Positions 43,282 to 54,734 are shown, numbered from the stretch's first letter. The stretch is 64,000 bases of DNA from Amaurobius ferox (GCA_951213105.1 OX578138.1:95936114-96000113), one strand, 5' to 3'. Numbers and translations are program-made. The notes: generated from the sequence alone by a model not told the origin.

Positions 43282-43696
43282 ACACACATATATAGAGAGA
43301 GGGCCAACGGCCGTACCGTGCTGATAACACCGGTTCTCGTTATATCACCGAAGTCAAGCAGCATCGGGCGCGGTTAGTACTTGGTGGGTGACCACCTCGG
43401 AACACCGCGTGCTGTTGGCCATCTCGGGTGCGGTATCCCCGTGGTTTGCGCGCTAGATTTGCACGCTACCACAAATGCCGCCGTGTTCATGCGGAGTACG
43501 ATCACGTTAAACATGTGGGTCCGTAAGTCCTTCCGAGAGGTTGGTGGTAGGGGAAGGAGGGTACGGTCCCTGTGGATGCCTCCCCCACTGGGTTCCGGTC
43601 TAAATTGGGTGGCACTTCCCGGCCGTCCATACAGTTACCTTACACCATTCTGGTAGGTCGGACGGTCTGGGTCTCAACAACACACATATATAGAGA
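43282..43696 (+). mobile_element. 5S rRNA-headed SINE with perfect 17-bp target duplication
   Basis: The insert 43299-43679 (381 bp) is flanked by identical ACACACATATATAGAGA at 43282-43298 and 43680-43696. The order is: 5S rRNA-derived head (43303-43419); a tRNA-like piece with an A-box-like TGGTTTGCGCGCTAG (43441-43455) but no B box; a body (43475-43670) with 'gccgccgtgttcatgcgg', 'acatgtgggtccgtaagtcc', 'ggttggtggtaggggaagga', 'ccactgggttccgg', 'ggtaggtcggacggtctggg'; and a short (CAA) tail. The body is shared with 50160, 7288, 40106 and 54610. The long perfect duplication indicates recent LINE-driven insertion. Confidence 0.96.
43303..43419 (+). ncRNA. 5S rRNA-derived SINE head (pseudo-5S)
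   Basis: It runs from GCCAACGGCCGTACC to the complementary CGTGCTGTTGGC, which pair as 5S helix I. Internal text follows animal 5S: 'caccggttctcg', 'atcaccgaagtcaagcagca', 'tcgggcgcggttagtacttg', 'gggtgaccacctcggaacac'. It is 117 nt against the usual ~120. One base is lost in the C-box region (TTGGTGGGTG for TTGGATGGGTG) and there are changes around 43322-43345. It is not a functional 5S gene: it continues straight into SINE sequence with no T-run terminator after it. Confidence 0.93.
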
Positions 43697-43989
43697 AACT
43701 AGCAGTAATACCTGTTCTTCGTGCGGAGCATATAATATAAAGAAATTTAAAATTCATGATCATGTTCAAATTCCTATAGAATACTAAATGATATTGTTAA
43801 TCAAAATATTCTATTAAAATATTTAATTTAATGCCTGACTAAAAAGAAGTTTAAGAATATCTGTTCCCGCTATATAAAATTATCTTCAATAGGCAGATCT
43901 GAAGAATAAAACATCCTGGTCCTGTTCGTAAACAAATTTACAAAAAAATATGAAATTGAACCAATATATGCAAATTAAAAGTGCTAAAA

Positions 43990-44400
43990 TTGTATGGGAC
44001 CCGCACTACTTATATTCACGAATATTAGAATATATACTAATGTAGTAGTAGAGGACTACAATTACTACATCATATGAGTTTCTAAAATCTTTGCCAAATT
44101 AAAATAAATGACATAATAAATTGAAAATAACAATAATCCCGTAATCATTAAATCTAAAGGCCGTAATTCATTCTAATATATGACAATATACATGTACTAC
44201 TTATATTCTCGTAGATTAGAAGATATACCAGTGCAGTTGTAGAAGATCAGCGCTTTGTACATATATGAGTTTCAACAATTTTTGCCAAAATAAAACAAAG
44301 ATGTAATAAATTGAAAATATCATTAATCCCCGAAAATATCAATAATAATAATGTTTAAACCTGAAGACCGTAATTGTTATAATCCAGTCAAAAATGCAAT
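43990..44400 (+). repeat. Diverged tandem duplication, ~200-bp unit
   Basis: Two units share 'gtactacttatattc', 'cg(a/t)a(t/g)attaga', 'agatatac', 'tgcagt(t/a)gtagaaga', 'atatgagtttc', 'tttgccaaa', 'gtaataaattgaaaat', 'aatccc' and 'gaccgtaatt'. Confidence 0.65.
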
Positions 44401-44599
44401 ATCGTTCAAATTTATTTTATATACATACTATATTATTTAAATCGGAAAAAATTTAATAAAAATCCTTCTGTCACATAAACACATTGGATTTAAATCCATT
44501 AAAGCGACATGATACAATTTTCTTCAAATAAATTGGCGTAAAACATATTGTCTGCATAATACTATCTCAATGGAAGGCTCAATTGTTCATTTTTAATTA

Positions 44600-44775
44600 A
44601 TACCTAGATAACCCCTGGTCTCAAAAACTTAAACTAAATTTTAAGTGGGGCTAATTTAAGCCTACCCACAAAATTTCATTAAATTCTTTCACTCGTTCTC
44701 CCGTGATAAAGAGACAAACTTACATACAGACAGACAGATTTTCAATTTCATTTATATGGATTGTTTAGAAATTTA
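44600..44775 (+). repeat. Dispersed repeat R6, copy a
   Basis: The sequence 'acccctggtctcaaaaactt', 'aaattttaagtggggctaat', 'cctacccacaaaatttcatt', 'ctcccgtgataaagagacaa', 'cagacagacag' matches the reverse complement of 60165-60295. The phrase 'acccacaaaatttcattaaa ttctttcactcg' followed by GACAGACA is typical of 3' ends of old arthropod transposons, but its class is not determined. Confidence 0.55.
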
Positions 44776-45449
44776 ACAATAATATTGCAGTAAGTGACAA
44801 ATTTATGTATACATATGATTGTATAGATATGACTGTATATATATGATTAGTATTAAATTCTACGTATACATATGATTGTAAAAAACTCTTTAATTTTAGG
44901 TAATAAAATATTTTATACATGCAACAGATAATTCTCATTCTTTCTGCAAAAATATGTACAAGCCAGAATAAATTTTAATTCATTACAATTTTTCTGTACA
45001 AATATCCAAATCTAACTGCACAATTTTAGAATTTTAAACTGCAATAAAAACAGTATTCGAAATTATTTGTTAGTTGCATTTTCCACCTTTAAATTTCATT
45101 TTGACAACGAGATTCTAAACCCAGCCGTAATTTTTTATGTCTAACTTCCCTGTTTAAGTATAGAACCTTTTGGTAACTGAGTAAAAATGCTTGGGACCCA
45201 ATAACGCTTCATTTTCTGCTATCAATTTCTAACCGCGATTGAAAATAACTATAATAATAAAAAAAATGAGGATATAGAAAAATTTGATTTTACGTATAAA
45301 ATACATATAGTATATCAGATTTAAAAGGTAAGATCACATTTTTAGTGAAAAAGCAGAATTGACTAGTAGCTGCACTATGAAATTAAAATAATTGGTTAGG
45401 AAAATGTCACAGTATTACAAGTTTATTATAGTTATACAATTCAGATATT

Positions 45450-46360
45450 TACTTACTTCCCACTTTCAAAACATAACAAGAACGAAGCTAATCGAATCAC
45501 GCTCGGCAGATGGCCAAGAATCGAATACACGTCGAATGCGCAACAAAGGAAAGAGTGTTATAAATTAATCTCAATCGCTGAAGAAACTTATAAAATTAGA
45601 AAGGAATATGCAATATACTTATTTACAAAATACTGAATTATAAGATCAATAGATTACAAAATAAATGAAATTACCTTTTAACAAAGATATCCAATGATCC
45701 GTTAACAATAATATCTTGCCGCGCGTTCCCGCAAATAAACAAACTGGGGGAGCCAACAGATAGATGTTGCCATTCCACGACTCAGAAATTATTGCTCTGT
45801 TCACTTTCAACCTAACAATTTTACATTATTTTCCACCTTCATGATTATTTTAAATTATTATTTTCATTAATAATAAGAAGCAATAAATTGAATAAAAAGT
45901 ATTTAATTTTGAATGAAAAAATGCAATAAATAAAATCATGCAAAACTCAAATTCGATTTACTAACGCTAACAATATTTCTTGTACAAAGAGGATTGTAAC
46001 ATAAAATAAAAGAAAAGAGCAAGTGCGTGGAGTACTTTTCTTTTACCTTAGTCACCATCAATATTTACAATTTTTTTCTAATTCTGGAATAACAGTGACT
46101 TTATAAATACGCACGGCTGAATATTTGAAACGCTCGCGTTATCCTCAAAGTCCCCTCTCCAACAAACAAATCTGAGTCAGGGCCGCCTCGAAACATGTGC
46201 CCAATAGCATTGCACAGAAGGTGCCATTCCCCTCAGGAACAACATATCGGAACCCATTTAAATTCGGAGAAATTTTGTATGGAGAAATGGAAAACAACAC
46301 GTTTGGTTACTACGCCCCCAGCCCAATGATAGAATAGAGAGAAGTTGCAATGCAAAGTTC
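45450..46360 (-). promoter_or_regulatory. Possible promoter/first-exon region (speculative)
   Basis: Three islands of higher GC and CpG (45480-45560, 45700-45790, 46120-46340) stand in AT-rich surroundings free of repeats. On the reverse strand, donor-like AAAAG|GTAATT follows the island near 45675, and GGAA|GTAAGT follows the one near 45460. No coding reading was found, and the 46299-46375 part forms an imperfect inverted repeat (GTTTGGTTACTA / TAGTAACCAAGC), so a decayed MITE is the main alternative. Confidence 0.25.
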
Positions 46361-46419
46361 TAGTAACCAAGCCAAAAATAATCAACAAATATCAACGAAG
46401 TGCATTCAATAATAGAAAA

Positions 46420-46558
46420 TCAAATAAAATTCAAGCTTTAAAGCTTCAGACGTGGATAAGCACTAGGCCTAAATGAATTGTTCATTTCGAAAAAACTCTT
46501 TGTCATGCCCAAGTATTTAATCAAAATGAACACAAAATGGATCTGATATTAGAGATAG

Positions 46559-46604
<46 letters not shown>
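46420..46604 (+). repeat. Dispersed repeat R7, copy a, ending in (AT)n
   Basis: It matches 52865-53080 in order: 'aaataaaattcaagc', 'aaagcttcagacgtggataa', 'gcactaggcctaa', 'aaaactcttt', 'ccaagtattt', 'aatgaacacaaaatg', 'tagattatat' and then an AT microsatellite. Both copies lie on the + strand. Confidence 0.8.
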
Positions 46605-46608
<4 letters not shown>

Positions 46609-47436
46609 TGCATTATGAGTTTTGTTCCAGAGAGAACAGATAATAAAAAATAATTGTAATCATTTTAAACGTGCTATTACAGAATTTATAGTTATTATCC
46701 ATGATTTTGTCGCCTTAGAAAAAAGTAAATAGTTTTGCCTCTTGTTTTACTATGAAGTTTTAAATAATATTATTCATTGTCCTACTATACTTTCTTGCGT
46801 TCTTAGAGTTTCATATGACCTGTTAATATTAGACATGAAAACAAGCAAACAAATAAAACAGCAATTACATTAAGAGATTTTTTTGTATATAAAATTTGTT
46901 AACCTCCTTGATACATATATTGATATTTTTATTTTGACACCTGCCATTTTTTTAAAATGCCAGTTTTAATGCTCTTAGCTTTTTATTGTTTAGTATTCTA
47001 GTATTTTATGTTCTTTCAGATTACTCTAATTGGATTTTATATGCAATTGCCACTTAAATTGAATTGAATTAAATTGAATAAATATGTTCCAACCGGGATA
47101 TATTTTAACTGAGTTTTTGAAAATATTTATAGTAGATGTGTCATTTTGATTATAAACTTACTTTCTTTTTCCAGAAATACATTTTCAAGAATTCTTAAAG
47201 CGAAAAATATTTCGAAGACATTTTAAAAGTACTGGAGATTTCCTATAATAACTTTTCAATCAAACATATCTATTAAAACGCGTTCTCTCTAAACTTTTTT
47301 GTGCAGATGATAAAAAAATTTAATAAATTTTTCGTTGAGCAATAATTGTGCAATCTTAATTTAGTGCAATCAACTATAATAAAACTTTATTGTGACATAT
47401 CAGCTACCATTGATTACACTATCCGTTTCTTTTCAT

Positions 47437-47460
47437 TTTTTTTTTTTTTTTTTTTTTTTT
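47437..47460 (+). repeat. Poly-T tract
   Basis: About 24 T in a row after 'ttttcattttt'; it may be the reversed poly-A of an old retroposon, but no body is recognised. Confidence 0.8.
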
Positions 47461-47735
47461 AGAGTGGAAAAAGTAATAAAGTTTTATATTTGTTTAATAC
47501 ATTATAGAATATAAATTGTATTGAAAATAACATTTCAATAAGATGTTGAAAATCAATCTTTTATGATAAAATTCAAAGCTATAGTCATTTTTCTACTTAT
47601 GTTCAAAATTCTTATTGCAGTCCACAAGGACCACTGATTTTATTATTATTATTTTCTAATTATCGGATATTTTATATTGGAATTTTTATTTAGATAATTT
47701 CATTAAACATTGAAACTATATCCACTATACTTCCA

Positions 47736-47740
<5 letters not shown>

Positions 47741-47824
<84 letters not shown>
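47741..47824. repeat. (AT)n microsatellite
   Basis: About 40 AT units with a single G at 47765. The open frame through it (Tyr-Ile repeats) is spurious. Confidence 0.95.
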
Positions 47825-47827
<3 letters not shown>

Positions 47828-48110
47828 GAAACTTAATTTTCTAATATATACCTTTGCCACTTATTCTTTATATAGATCTTTCATAGTTTCGAAGATATTA
47901 ATGAAAGTAAGGAGAAGAAAAAAACCCGCTCGGACAGATACTTTTTAATTTTCTTTCGAAAAGGGATATATTTGGAAACTTAATTTCCTAATATATACTT
48001 TTGCCACTTATTCCTTATATAGATGTTTCATAGTTTCGAAGATATTAATGAAAGTAAGGAGAAGAAAAAAACCCGCTCGGACAGATACTTTCTAATTTTC
48101 TTTCGAAAAA
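47822..48110 (+). repeat. Recent tandem duplication, ~146-bp unit
   Basis: Units 47822-47967 and 47968-48112 are nearly identical over 'atatttggaaacttaattt', 'ctaatatatac', 'tttgccacttatt', 'tcatagtttcgaagatatta', 'aaaacccgctcggacagata' and 'ttaattttctttcgaaaa'. A more distant relative is at 38060. Confidence 0.9.
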
Positions 48111-48211
48111 ATATTTATTTCTTAAAATATTAAAATATTCAAATTATATTTATATATTCTTAATCTGGACCATATTTCCGACAAAATAAAAAAAATATTT
48201 ACATTTTTACT

Positions 48212-48500
48212 TCCTCATAAATAGTATTGAGAAAGTATTGTTTCATTAAAATTTTATATTTCGAGATTGTGATGCCAATTCATGTTTTAGGATCCCCTGA
48301 GCACGCTGTGATTATGTTTGGAGTGATGTCTGTTAGTGCTCGATTTTTTTGTGTACCCTATAGCTGTTACAAGTATTAATGTATTTTCATGAAATTTTAT
48401 ATTCTGATTTCGTGTATACGACAGTCGAGAGTTGAGTCTTTAAATTTCTATTAAGTTCGGCAGACATAAACGTCCAAATTGTTTACATTTTCGTAATGCT
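48212..48500 (+). mobile_element. Highly diverged HLE-like 5' part (old subfamily)
   Basis: It shares with 28686-28970: 'agtattgtttt', 'atttcgagattgtgatgcca', 'catgttttaggat', 'gatta(t)gtttggagtgatgtc', 'aatgtattttcatgaaat'. The 5' palindrome is eroded (acttcctcataaatagtatt gagaaagt). Confidence 0.5.
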
Positions 48501-48560
48501 CCGATTTTTGCTACTGATACCCCAAGCATAGATGTTATTCACATCAAAATATAAGTTAAC
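48475..48560 (-). repeat. Dispersed repeat R4, end fragment
   Basis: The reverse complement of 34253-34325: 'tttacattttcgtaatgctc', 'cgatttttgctactgatacc', 'ccaagcatagatgttattca'. Confidence 0.6.
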
Positions 48561-49394
48561 TTAATTTTAGAAATAAATAACTGTAGTGTCAAAACTTTTT
48601 ATTCGTATCTAGTAGTTTTTTGTTAGATCTAGTAGAAGGTTTCAAACACTTCCAAAAATGCATGTAAATAAATGTTGTGAAATTATGCAGTATATCGAAA
48701 ACGATGGAAACAAGCTGCTTCGGGAGCTAAATAAGGAACCTGCATAAAAAAAATTCAAAACATTCGTTCAAGTTATTGTAAAAGTGCCAAGTCATAATAT
48801 ATTTCGAAAGAAAAGCAGATCTGAAAAATTACATGAGCTATTTTAACTAAGTTCAATTTAATAATACCAGAGAATAAAAACTGTAAAATTTAAAAATATA
48901 TATAAAAAATATTACCTATCTACTTCAGTTCTTGGAACATTCATTTTAATTTTTATGCTTTTATTTTCTGGCATTTTCAAACTAGTTTGATCAAATGTTA
49001 TTTGAATTTAGTTGATAAAGATAGCTCATATAGCTTCCCAAACCAGTTGATTCCTTCGCTTTTTATTTTCTTTTAAATTCCGTAGTCTTTTATTCCTTGG
49101 TATTTTAAAGTAATTTTTTCAAAATTATTGAAAAATTGATATTTCAAGATTATTACTCATCAACTGAGTAGATGAGTATTTGAACATCGCTTTTGAAACC
49201 GGTTGACCAGTTTATTTTTGTATATACTCTATATTTTAAGAAGTTTACATTTACCGTCTTGATATTGAAGCAGTATTTGTACCATTATTTGATTGAACTA
49301 ATACCGGGTACTGAAAATGATCAAATTGATAAAAACAAGAACTTTGAACCTCGGAATAGTAGATGTATTCACATTCATGAATTAAAACCCGATA
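48561..49394. other. Intergenic, no feature recognised
   Basis: AT-rich. A weak tandem echo exists ('ttttattttctggcattttcaaac', 'ttttattccttggtatttta', near 48960 and 49085). No coding signal. Confidence 0.4.
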
Positions 49395-50584
49395 AAAAAA
49401 ATCTGACGCGAGCAGCACATGACTTTCCTTATATTCAAATGAATTTAATACGTTTGCAGTAAAAATAAAATAGATTATTCTTACAGTAGATACTTATATT
49501 TTTTTCAAGATATTGGATTTTCGTCAATTAGTCGTCAATTTCATTGATTTAGCGTCATTTTTATCCATTTGACGAGATTTTCGTTAATTTGGCAACATTA
49601 AAAAAGTTGGCGACATTCAGCTAATTTCGTTGCCAAAATCTCGCCAAGAGTTATGGACGGAGAAATAATGGCGTTCAAATTCAAAAGTATTACTCAAAGT
49701 ATCATTTCTCAAGAATGGAACGAGCTAGATCCACGAGAATGATGTCACCCAGTCACCCAATTTATTGTATGATATTACATATGAAAAGTGAACATGTTTC
49801 TCAAAAGTTAATATTTTTTTTCAATTTATGCGATTTTTTGATAAATTTATTTGAAAAATGTGCAATATCTCGAGAACGGTTTGTGCTAGCGTTCCAAAAT
49901 GTATGTCAATCGTTTTCTAAGAAAAAATTACGTAAGATTTATCTATTTTTGTAACTTTATTAAATATTTTGATTTTTTGATGATTTTTTCAAAATTTCAC
50001 CGAAAAATTTAGAGGGGGGGGGGGAGGTTTAAACATTCGATTGTGTTGAAAAACAATAGGTTTAGAGTATTCAAGGATTGTAATTTTTGTACCAATTCAT
50101 TCGAATTTCTCCGCTCGTGAGATATTGTCTTCACAGTCTTAATGACACACACTTTCACACACCATTGGTTAGCGCGCTGGAGTTGCACTCGGTAGGCCCG
50201 GGTTCGATTCCAGCCACTGCCAAAACTGCCGCCGTGTTCATGCGGAGTACGATCACGTTAAACATGTGGGTCCGAAAGTCCTTCCGAGAGGTTGGTGGTA
50301 GGGGAAGGAGGGTACGGTCCCTGTGGATGCCTCCACCACTGGGTTCCGGTCTAAATTGGGTGGCACTTCCCGACCGTCCAAACAGTACCTTTACACCTTT
50401 CACCTTTACCCTTACACCTTTCTGGTAGGTCGGACGGTCTGGGTTTCAACAACAACAACACTCACCCATACACACAGGCATCACCTCAAAAACGTTTGAT
50501 TCGTATTCAGGTATGCTTGAAGAGTGCTCTTTCGTCGAAAACTCGAATTCGAATTCTACTTTACACCCTGTATATAAGGAAAGT
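49395..50584 (-). mobile_element. HLE copy 13, interrupted by a SINE
   Basis: A reverse-strand copy from 'aatctgacgcgagcagcaca' (hairpin variant) to 'gtatataaggaaagt' at 50584. The SINE 50160-50461 lies inside its (CA)n block, and the halves match the family on either side. A poly-G tract at 50013-50024 is private to the copy. Confidence 0.92.
50160..50461 (+). mobile_element. tRNA-headed SINE with the 5S-SINE body
   Basis: The head has an A box (TGGTTAGCGCGCTGG) and an intact B box GGTTCGATTCC at about 50199-50209, as in a tRNA-type Pol III promoter. From 'ctgccgccgtgttcatgcgg' on it matches the 5S SINE almost base for base to 'ggtaggtcggacggtctggg', then (CAA)n. Near the end 'ttacacctttcaccttta' is repeated (50389-50418). 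It landed in the microsatellite of an HLE, so a target duplication cannot be resolved from CA repeats. Confidence 0.92.
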
Positions 50585-51396
50585 AAAAATTATCGATACA
50601 TAAAAAATAAGTCCAGGTGTTATATATATAAATTGAGAATGAGATGCGTCGGTATAGGTTCACGACATAACGAACTTTTCATTCCGAAAATCCATAAAAA
50701 TGTTATAAAAATATAATTACGTTATAAAATATTACAAAAATTCCTATTTTATGTGGATATTTATATAAATGCGAATGCTATCATTTACAAGATGCACACA
50801 TACGCCGTTCTCGCGATATATCAGGTTTTTTATCCAAAATAACAAAATTCATAAAATATCGAGAAACTCAATATTGTCAAATGAATGAATGTTTTGTAAA
50901 TGTATTTAATCTGAAATTAATGAACAACATTGTTTAAAAGTCATTTCGAGATTTTTTCAGTCTATTTTAGGCTTTCGGTGCTCATCTATATTTATTTATC
51001 CGTGCCGGCGCATAAGAGGTCTGCAAGGCCGAAATCCAGATTTTCACTCGGACAGACCCGAAATGCTAGTGTTTAAACCCAGCCCGAATCCAAAGAAACG
51101 TATAAATGTACGATCCGACTCGACCCGAAGATTTAATAAGTCTCCGCCCGATATGATTTGCATTCAAATGTGTTAAAAACACGATTGTGGGAAATTACAT
51201 CTACGGCATACGCAATGAAACACGGCATTCTTTAATTTCCCGCCACTAAGATTGTTGATAAATACTAGAACAGCTTCCCCAAAACTATGGAGCAGCTGCG
51301 GTTGCAACACGTGACCAATTAAATTTTTCTGTAGATGCAAAGTCTCTGTAAAAGATGGTAATGTAAGGCCAGACAAAATATTTTCTTTCTTTTTTT
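50585..51396. other. Intergenic, no feature recognised
   Basis: No gene found. The stretch 51000-51130 is less AT-rich ('gtgccggcgcataagaggtc', 'cggacagacccgaaatg', 'cccgaatcc') and looks like repeat remnant. Confidence 0.4.
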
Positions 51397-52326
51397 ACTT
51401 TCCTTATATACATAATGCATAAGGAAAGTATTGTGACGGGGTCGAAAATTCGAATTCGAGTTTTCGACGGGAGAGCACGTTTCAAGCATCCCTGATCACG
51501 AATCAAACATTTTTGAAGTGATGTCTGTGTGTGTGTGTGTGTGTGTGAAAGTATGTGTGTGTCAGTGAGTCTGTGGAGACGATAACTGACGAACGAATAG
51601 ACCGATTCGAACCAAATTTGGTACAAAAATCACAATCCGTAAACACTGGAAGCCTATTGTTTTTATCCGTAATCAAATGTTTAGAACTCCCCTAAATTTT
51701 CGAATAAAATTTTGAAAAAATCGTCAAAAAATCAAAACCTCTAATAAAGTTACGCAAATAGACATTTCTTATGTAATTTTTCATTAGAAAACGATTGGCA
51801 TAAATTTTAGAACGCTAACATGAACCGTTCTCGAGATATTGTACATTTTTAAAAAAAATTATGAAAAAGTCACATAAAAAAAAATTCCTATTGAGAAACA
51901 TGTTCACTTTTCATATGTAATACCATGCGATAAATTGAGTGACATCATTCTCGTGGATCTAGCTTGTTCCATTCATGAAAAAATATACTTTGAATAATAC
52001 TTTTGTATTTAAACGCCAATAGTCATTTATCTGCTGTAAGAATAACTTTTTTCTTAGTGCATAACGCTTGGCGAGATTTTGGCGACGAATTTGGCGGAAT
52101 GTCGCCAACTTGGTGACTTTTTTGAAATGTTGCCAAATTAATAAAAATCTCGCCAAATGGATGAAAATGATGCTAAATCAATGAAAATGACGACTAATTG
52201 TCGAAAATTCAATATCTTTTAAAGAATATTAGTATCTACTATAAGAAAAACCTATTTTTTTACAGTAAAAGTAGTAAATTCATTACATTATATAAAGAAA
52301 GTCATGTGTTGCCCACATCAGATTTT
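51397..52326 (+). mobile_element. HLE copy 14
   Basis: Full copy. 5' end ACTTTCCTTATATACATAAT after a T run; (TG)n at 51524-51562 with the GAAAGTATG interruption; 3' end CACATCAGATTTTC. Confidence 0.95.
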
Positions 52327-52860
52327 CATGAAACATTAGAATTAGCGCGGTTCTCTGTGACATTCGTGAATGGAAGTACTTTTAATTTTACGCATTTTCG
52401 TACATTTTAGCTTTATAGGTTTTCTTAAAATTACAAGTTTTAAAGTTTTTAAATAAAATTGATATATTTAGCGATTTTAAATGAAAATATACATTTGAGC
52501 ATTTTCTTAAATTGCAAACGCTTTTCTTTAAAATTGTGAATTTTAGAACAATTACTCAAAATTAATGAATTTTAATGTTTTTTCCAAAAATATTGTGAAT
52601 GTGAGTGAGTGCTTTGCCAGATATATCGCGAATAAGCAGACATATTTTATTATTTTAATACAAATGTTATTATATCTTAAAACATAAATTAAAGATTTTT
52701 TTTCTATATTATGATGAACATTATTTTGTATACATGTCTCTGCCATTTTATTAACTTCGTAGCCAGCTATTGGTGAGTCCTGGCACTCACAATCAAGTGG
52801 AAAATAAAATGCAAACCTCTAGTCATCAATCTGAAGACAAACAAAAACATCAATGGAAAT
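52327..52860. other. Intergenic, no feature recognised
   Basis: AT-rich, with a loose ~60-bp echo of 'aaattttgaattttaga/aatg' between 52390 and 52580. No coding signal. Confidence 0.4.
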
Positions 52861-52864
52861 GAAT

Positions 52865-53081
52865 CGATAAAATAAAATAAAATAAAATCCAAGCATGAAA
52901 GCTTTAGACGTGGACAAGCCCTAGGCCTAATAATGAATGGATCATTTCGATAAAACTCTTTATCAAGTCCAAGTATTTTAAAAAAATGAACACAAAATGC
53001 ATGTTTCTTATATCAGTAATAGATTATATCTATAAACACTGACAACTTGGACAACATGCATATATATATATATATATATTA
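52865..53081 (+). repeat. Dispersed repeat R7, copy b, ending in (AT)n
   Basis: Second copy of the repeat at 46420-46604. It carries a (AAAAT)n expansion at its start (52868-52890), and the final AT tract is at 53059-53081. Confidence 0.8.
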
Positions 53082-53380
53082 TTTTTCTTTAAAAATTTTA
53101 AGAAATATGGAATGTGCTTCGATTGATTTGTATGTACAAAATTGTAAAGTATCTATGTCAGACAATTTTGTGTGCATCATCATATTTTAATATTGGATTT
53201 TCTTTGTTACATATAAAGTACGTTAAATGTGGCCCCCACAACCAGCTGATTTTTGATTTTAAAGTTGAATACAATTTTGTAAATTGTCAAACTGCACAAT
53301 AAGATATTTTTTTCTAAAAATACGGTCATTGACCATAAATTGAAGTTAGCCATACAAATTATTGGACAGTTTGCATTCTC

Positions 53381-54356
53381 AAAAATCTGATGTGGGCAAC
53401 ATGTGACTTTCCTTATATAATGCAATGAATTTACTTCTTTTACAGTTAAAAAAAATGTTATTCTTATAGTAGATACTTATATTCTTTCCAAGATATTGCA
53501 TTTTCTTCAATTAGTCGTCATTTTCATTGATTTAGCATCATTTTTATTCATTTGGCGAGATTTCTTTTATTTTGGCAACAATTAAAAATATCGCCAAGTT
53601 GGCGACATTCCACCAATTTCGTCGCCAAAATCTCGGCAAGAGTGGACGGAGAAATAAGTTATGGACGGAGAAATAAGTTATTCTTATAGCAGATAAATGA
53701 CTATTGTCGTTCAAATACAAAAGTATTACTCAAAGAATCTTTTTTCATGAATGGAACGAGCTAGATTCACGAGAATGATGTCACCGAATTTATCGCATGG
53801 TATTACATGCGAAAAGTGAATATGTTTCTCAATAGGAAATATTTTTGTTTTATTTTATATGATTTTTTGATAACTTTTTTGAAAAATGTGCAATATCTCG
53901 AGAACGGTTCATGTTAGCGTTCTAAAATTTATGTCAATCGTTTTCTAATAAAAAAATTACATAAGGAATGTCTACTTGCGTGACTTTATTAGCGGTTTTG
54001 ATTTTTTGACGATTTTTTCAAAATTTCACTCGAAAATTTAGGGGGGTTCTGAACATTCGATTGCGTATAAAAACAATAGACTTCCAGTGTTTATAAATTG
54101 CGATTTTTGTACCAAATTTCGTTCGAATCGGTCCATTCGTTCGTCAGTTATCGTCTCCACAGACTCACTGACACACACACATACACACATACACACACAC
54201 ATACTTTCACACACACACACACACACAGACATCACTTCAAAAATGTTTGATTCGTGATCAGAGATGCTTGAAACGTGCTCTTCCGTCGAAGACTCGAATT
54301 CGAATTTTCGACCCCGTCACAATACTTTCCTTATACATTATGTATATAAGGAAAGT
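53381..54356 (-). mobile_element. HLE copy 15
   Basis: Full reverse copy. A short duplication of 'gtggacggagaaataagtta' occurs at 53642-53680. The (CA)n holds TACACACATA and TACTTTC steps. Confidence 0.95.
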
Positions 54357-54594
54357 AAAAATAGTTATACACAGTTATTACCTTATATTTACGTTGCTCG
54401 TAAACTACACTGAACATGTTGTGGTTCGGTGCGAGTCCCGCAGCTAGTGATCACTGTTTTATGTATCGCTTAGAAAAACAGCAGTTAAATGAAATCAGTT
54501 ACAGCTGAAGGTAAATACGTAGTGGATTTACAAAATGCTTTGTCTTGAAAAAGAAAAAAATATATAAGTTCTTAATCGCACATTTCACAGTGTT

Positions 54595-54667
54595 ATCAAT
54601 ACATGATGTTGAAACCCAGACCGTCCGACCTACCCGAAAGGTGTAAGGTAACATCAATACATGATGT
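54595..54667 (-). mobile_element. Minimal SINE insertion: 43-bp 3' end with 15-bp target duplication
   Basis: Direct copies ATCAATACATGATGT at 54595-54609 and 54653-54667 flank just 43 bp (54610-54652). This is the reverse complement of the SINE 3' end (ggtaggtcggacggtctggg, tttca). The head, middle and (CAA) tail are all absent. It is an extreme 5' truncation, and it shows that the 3' end alone marks the insertion product. Confidence 0.93.
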
Positions 54668-54734
54668 GAAATACCAGACCCAACAGTGACGTTTATATAG
54701 CTATTGTGCTCTGTTTTAGACAGCAGAAGTAATA

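Noticed and set aside
43303..43419. Functional 5S rRNA gene
   Set aside because: It is fused to a SINE body, lacks a terminator, has a shortened C box and lies inside a target duplication.
43381..43656. 91-residue frame in the SINE (similar one at 50087-50428)
   Set aside because: Shared residues reflect the SINE body; the frame starts inside the 5S part in one copy and in HLE sequence in the other.
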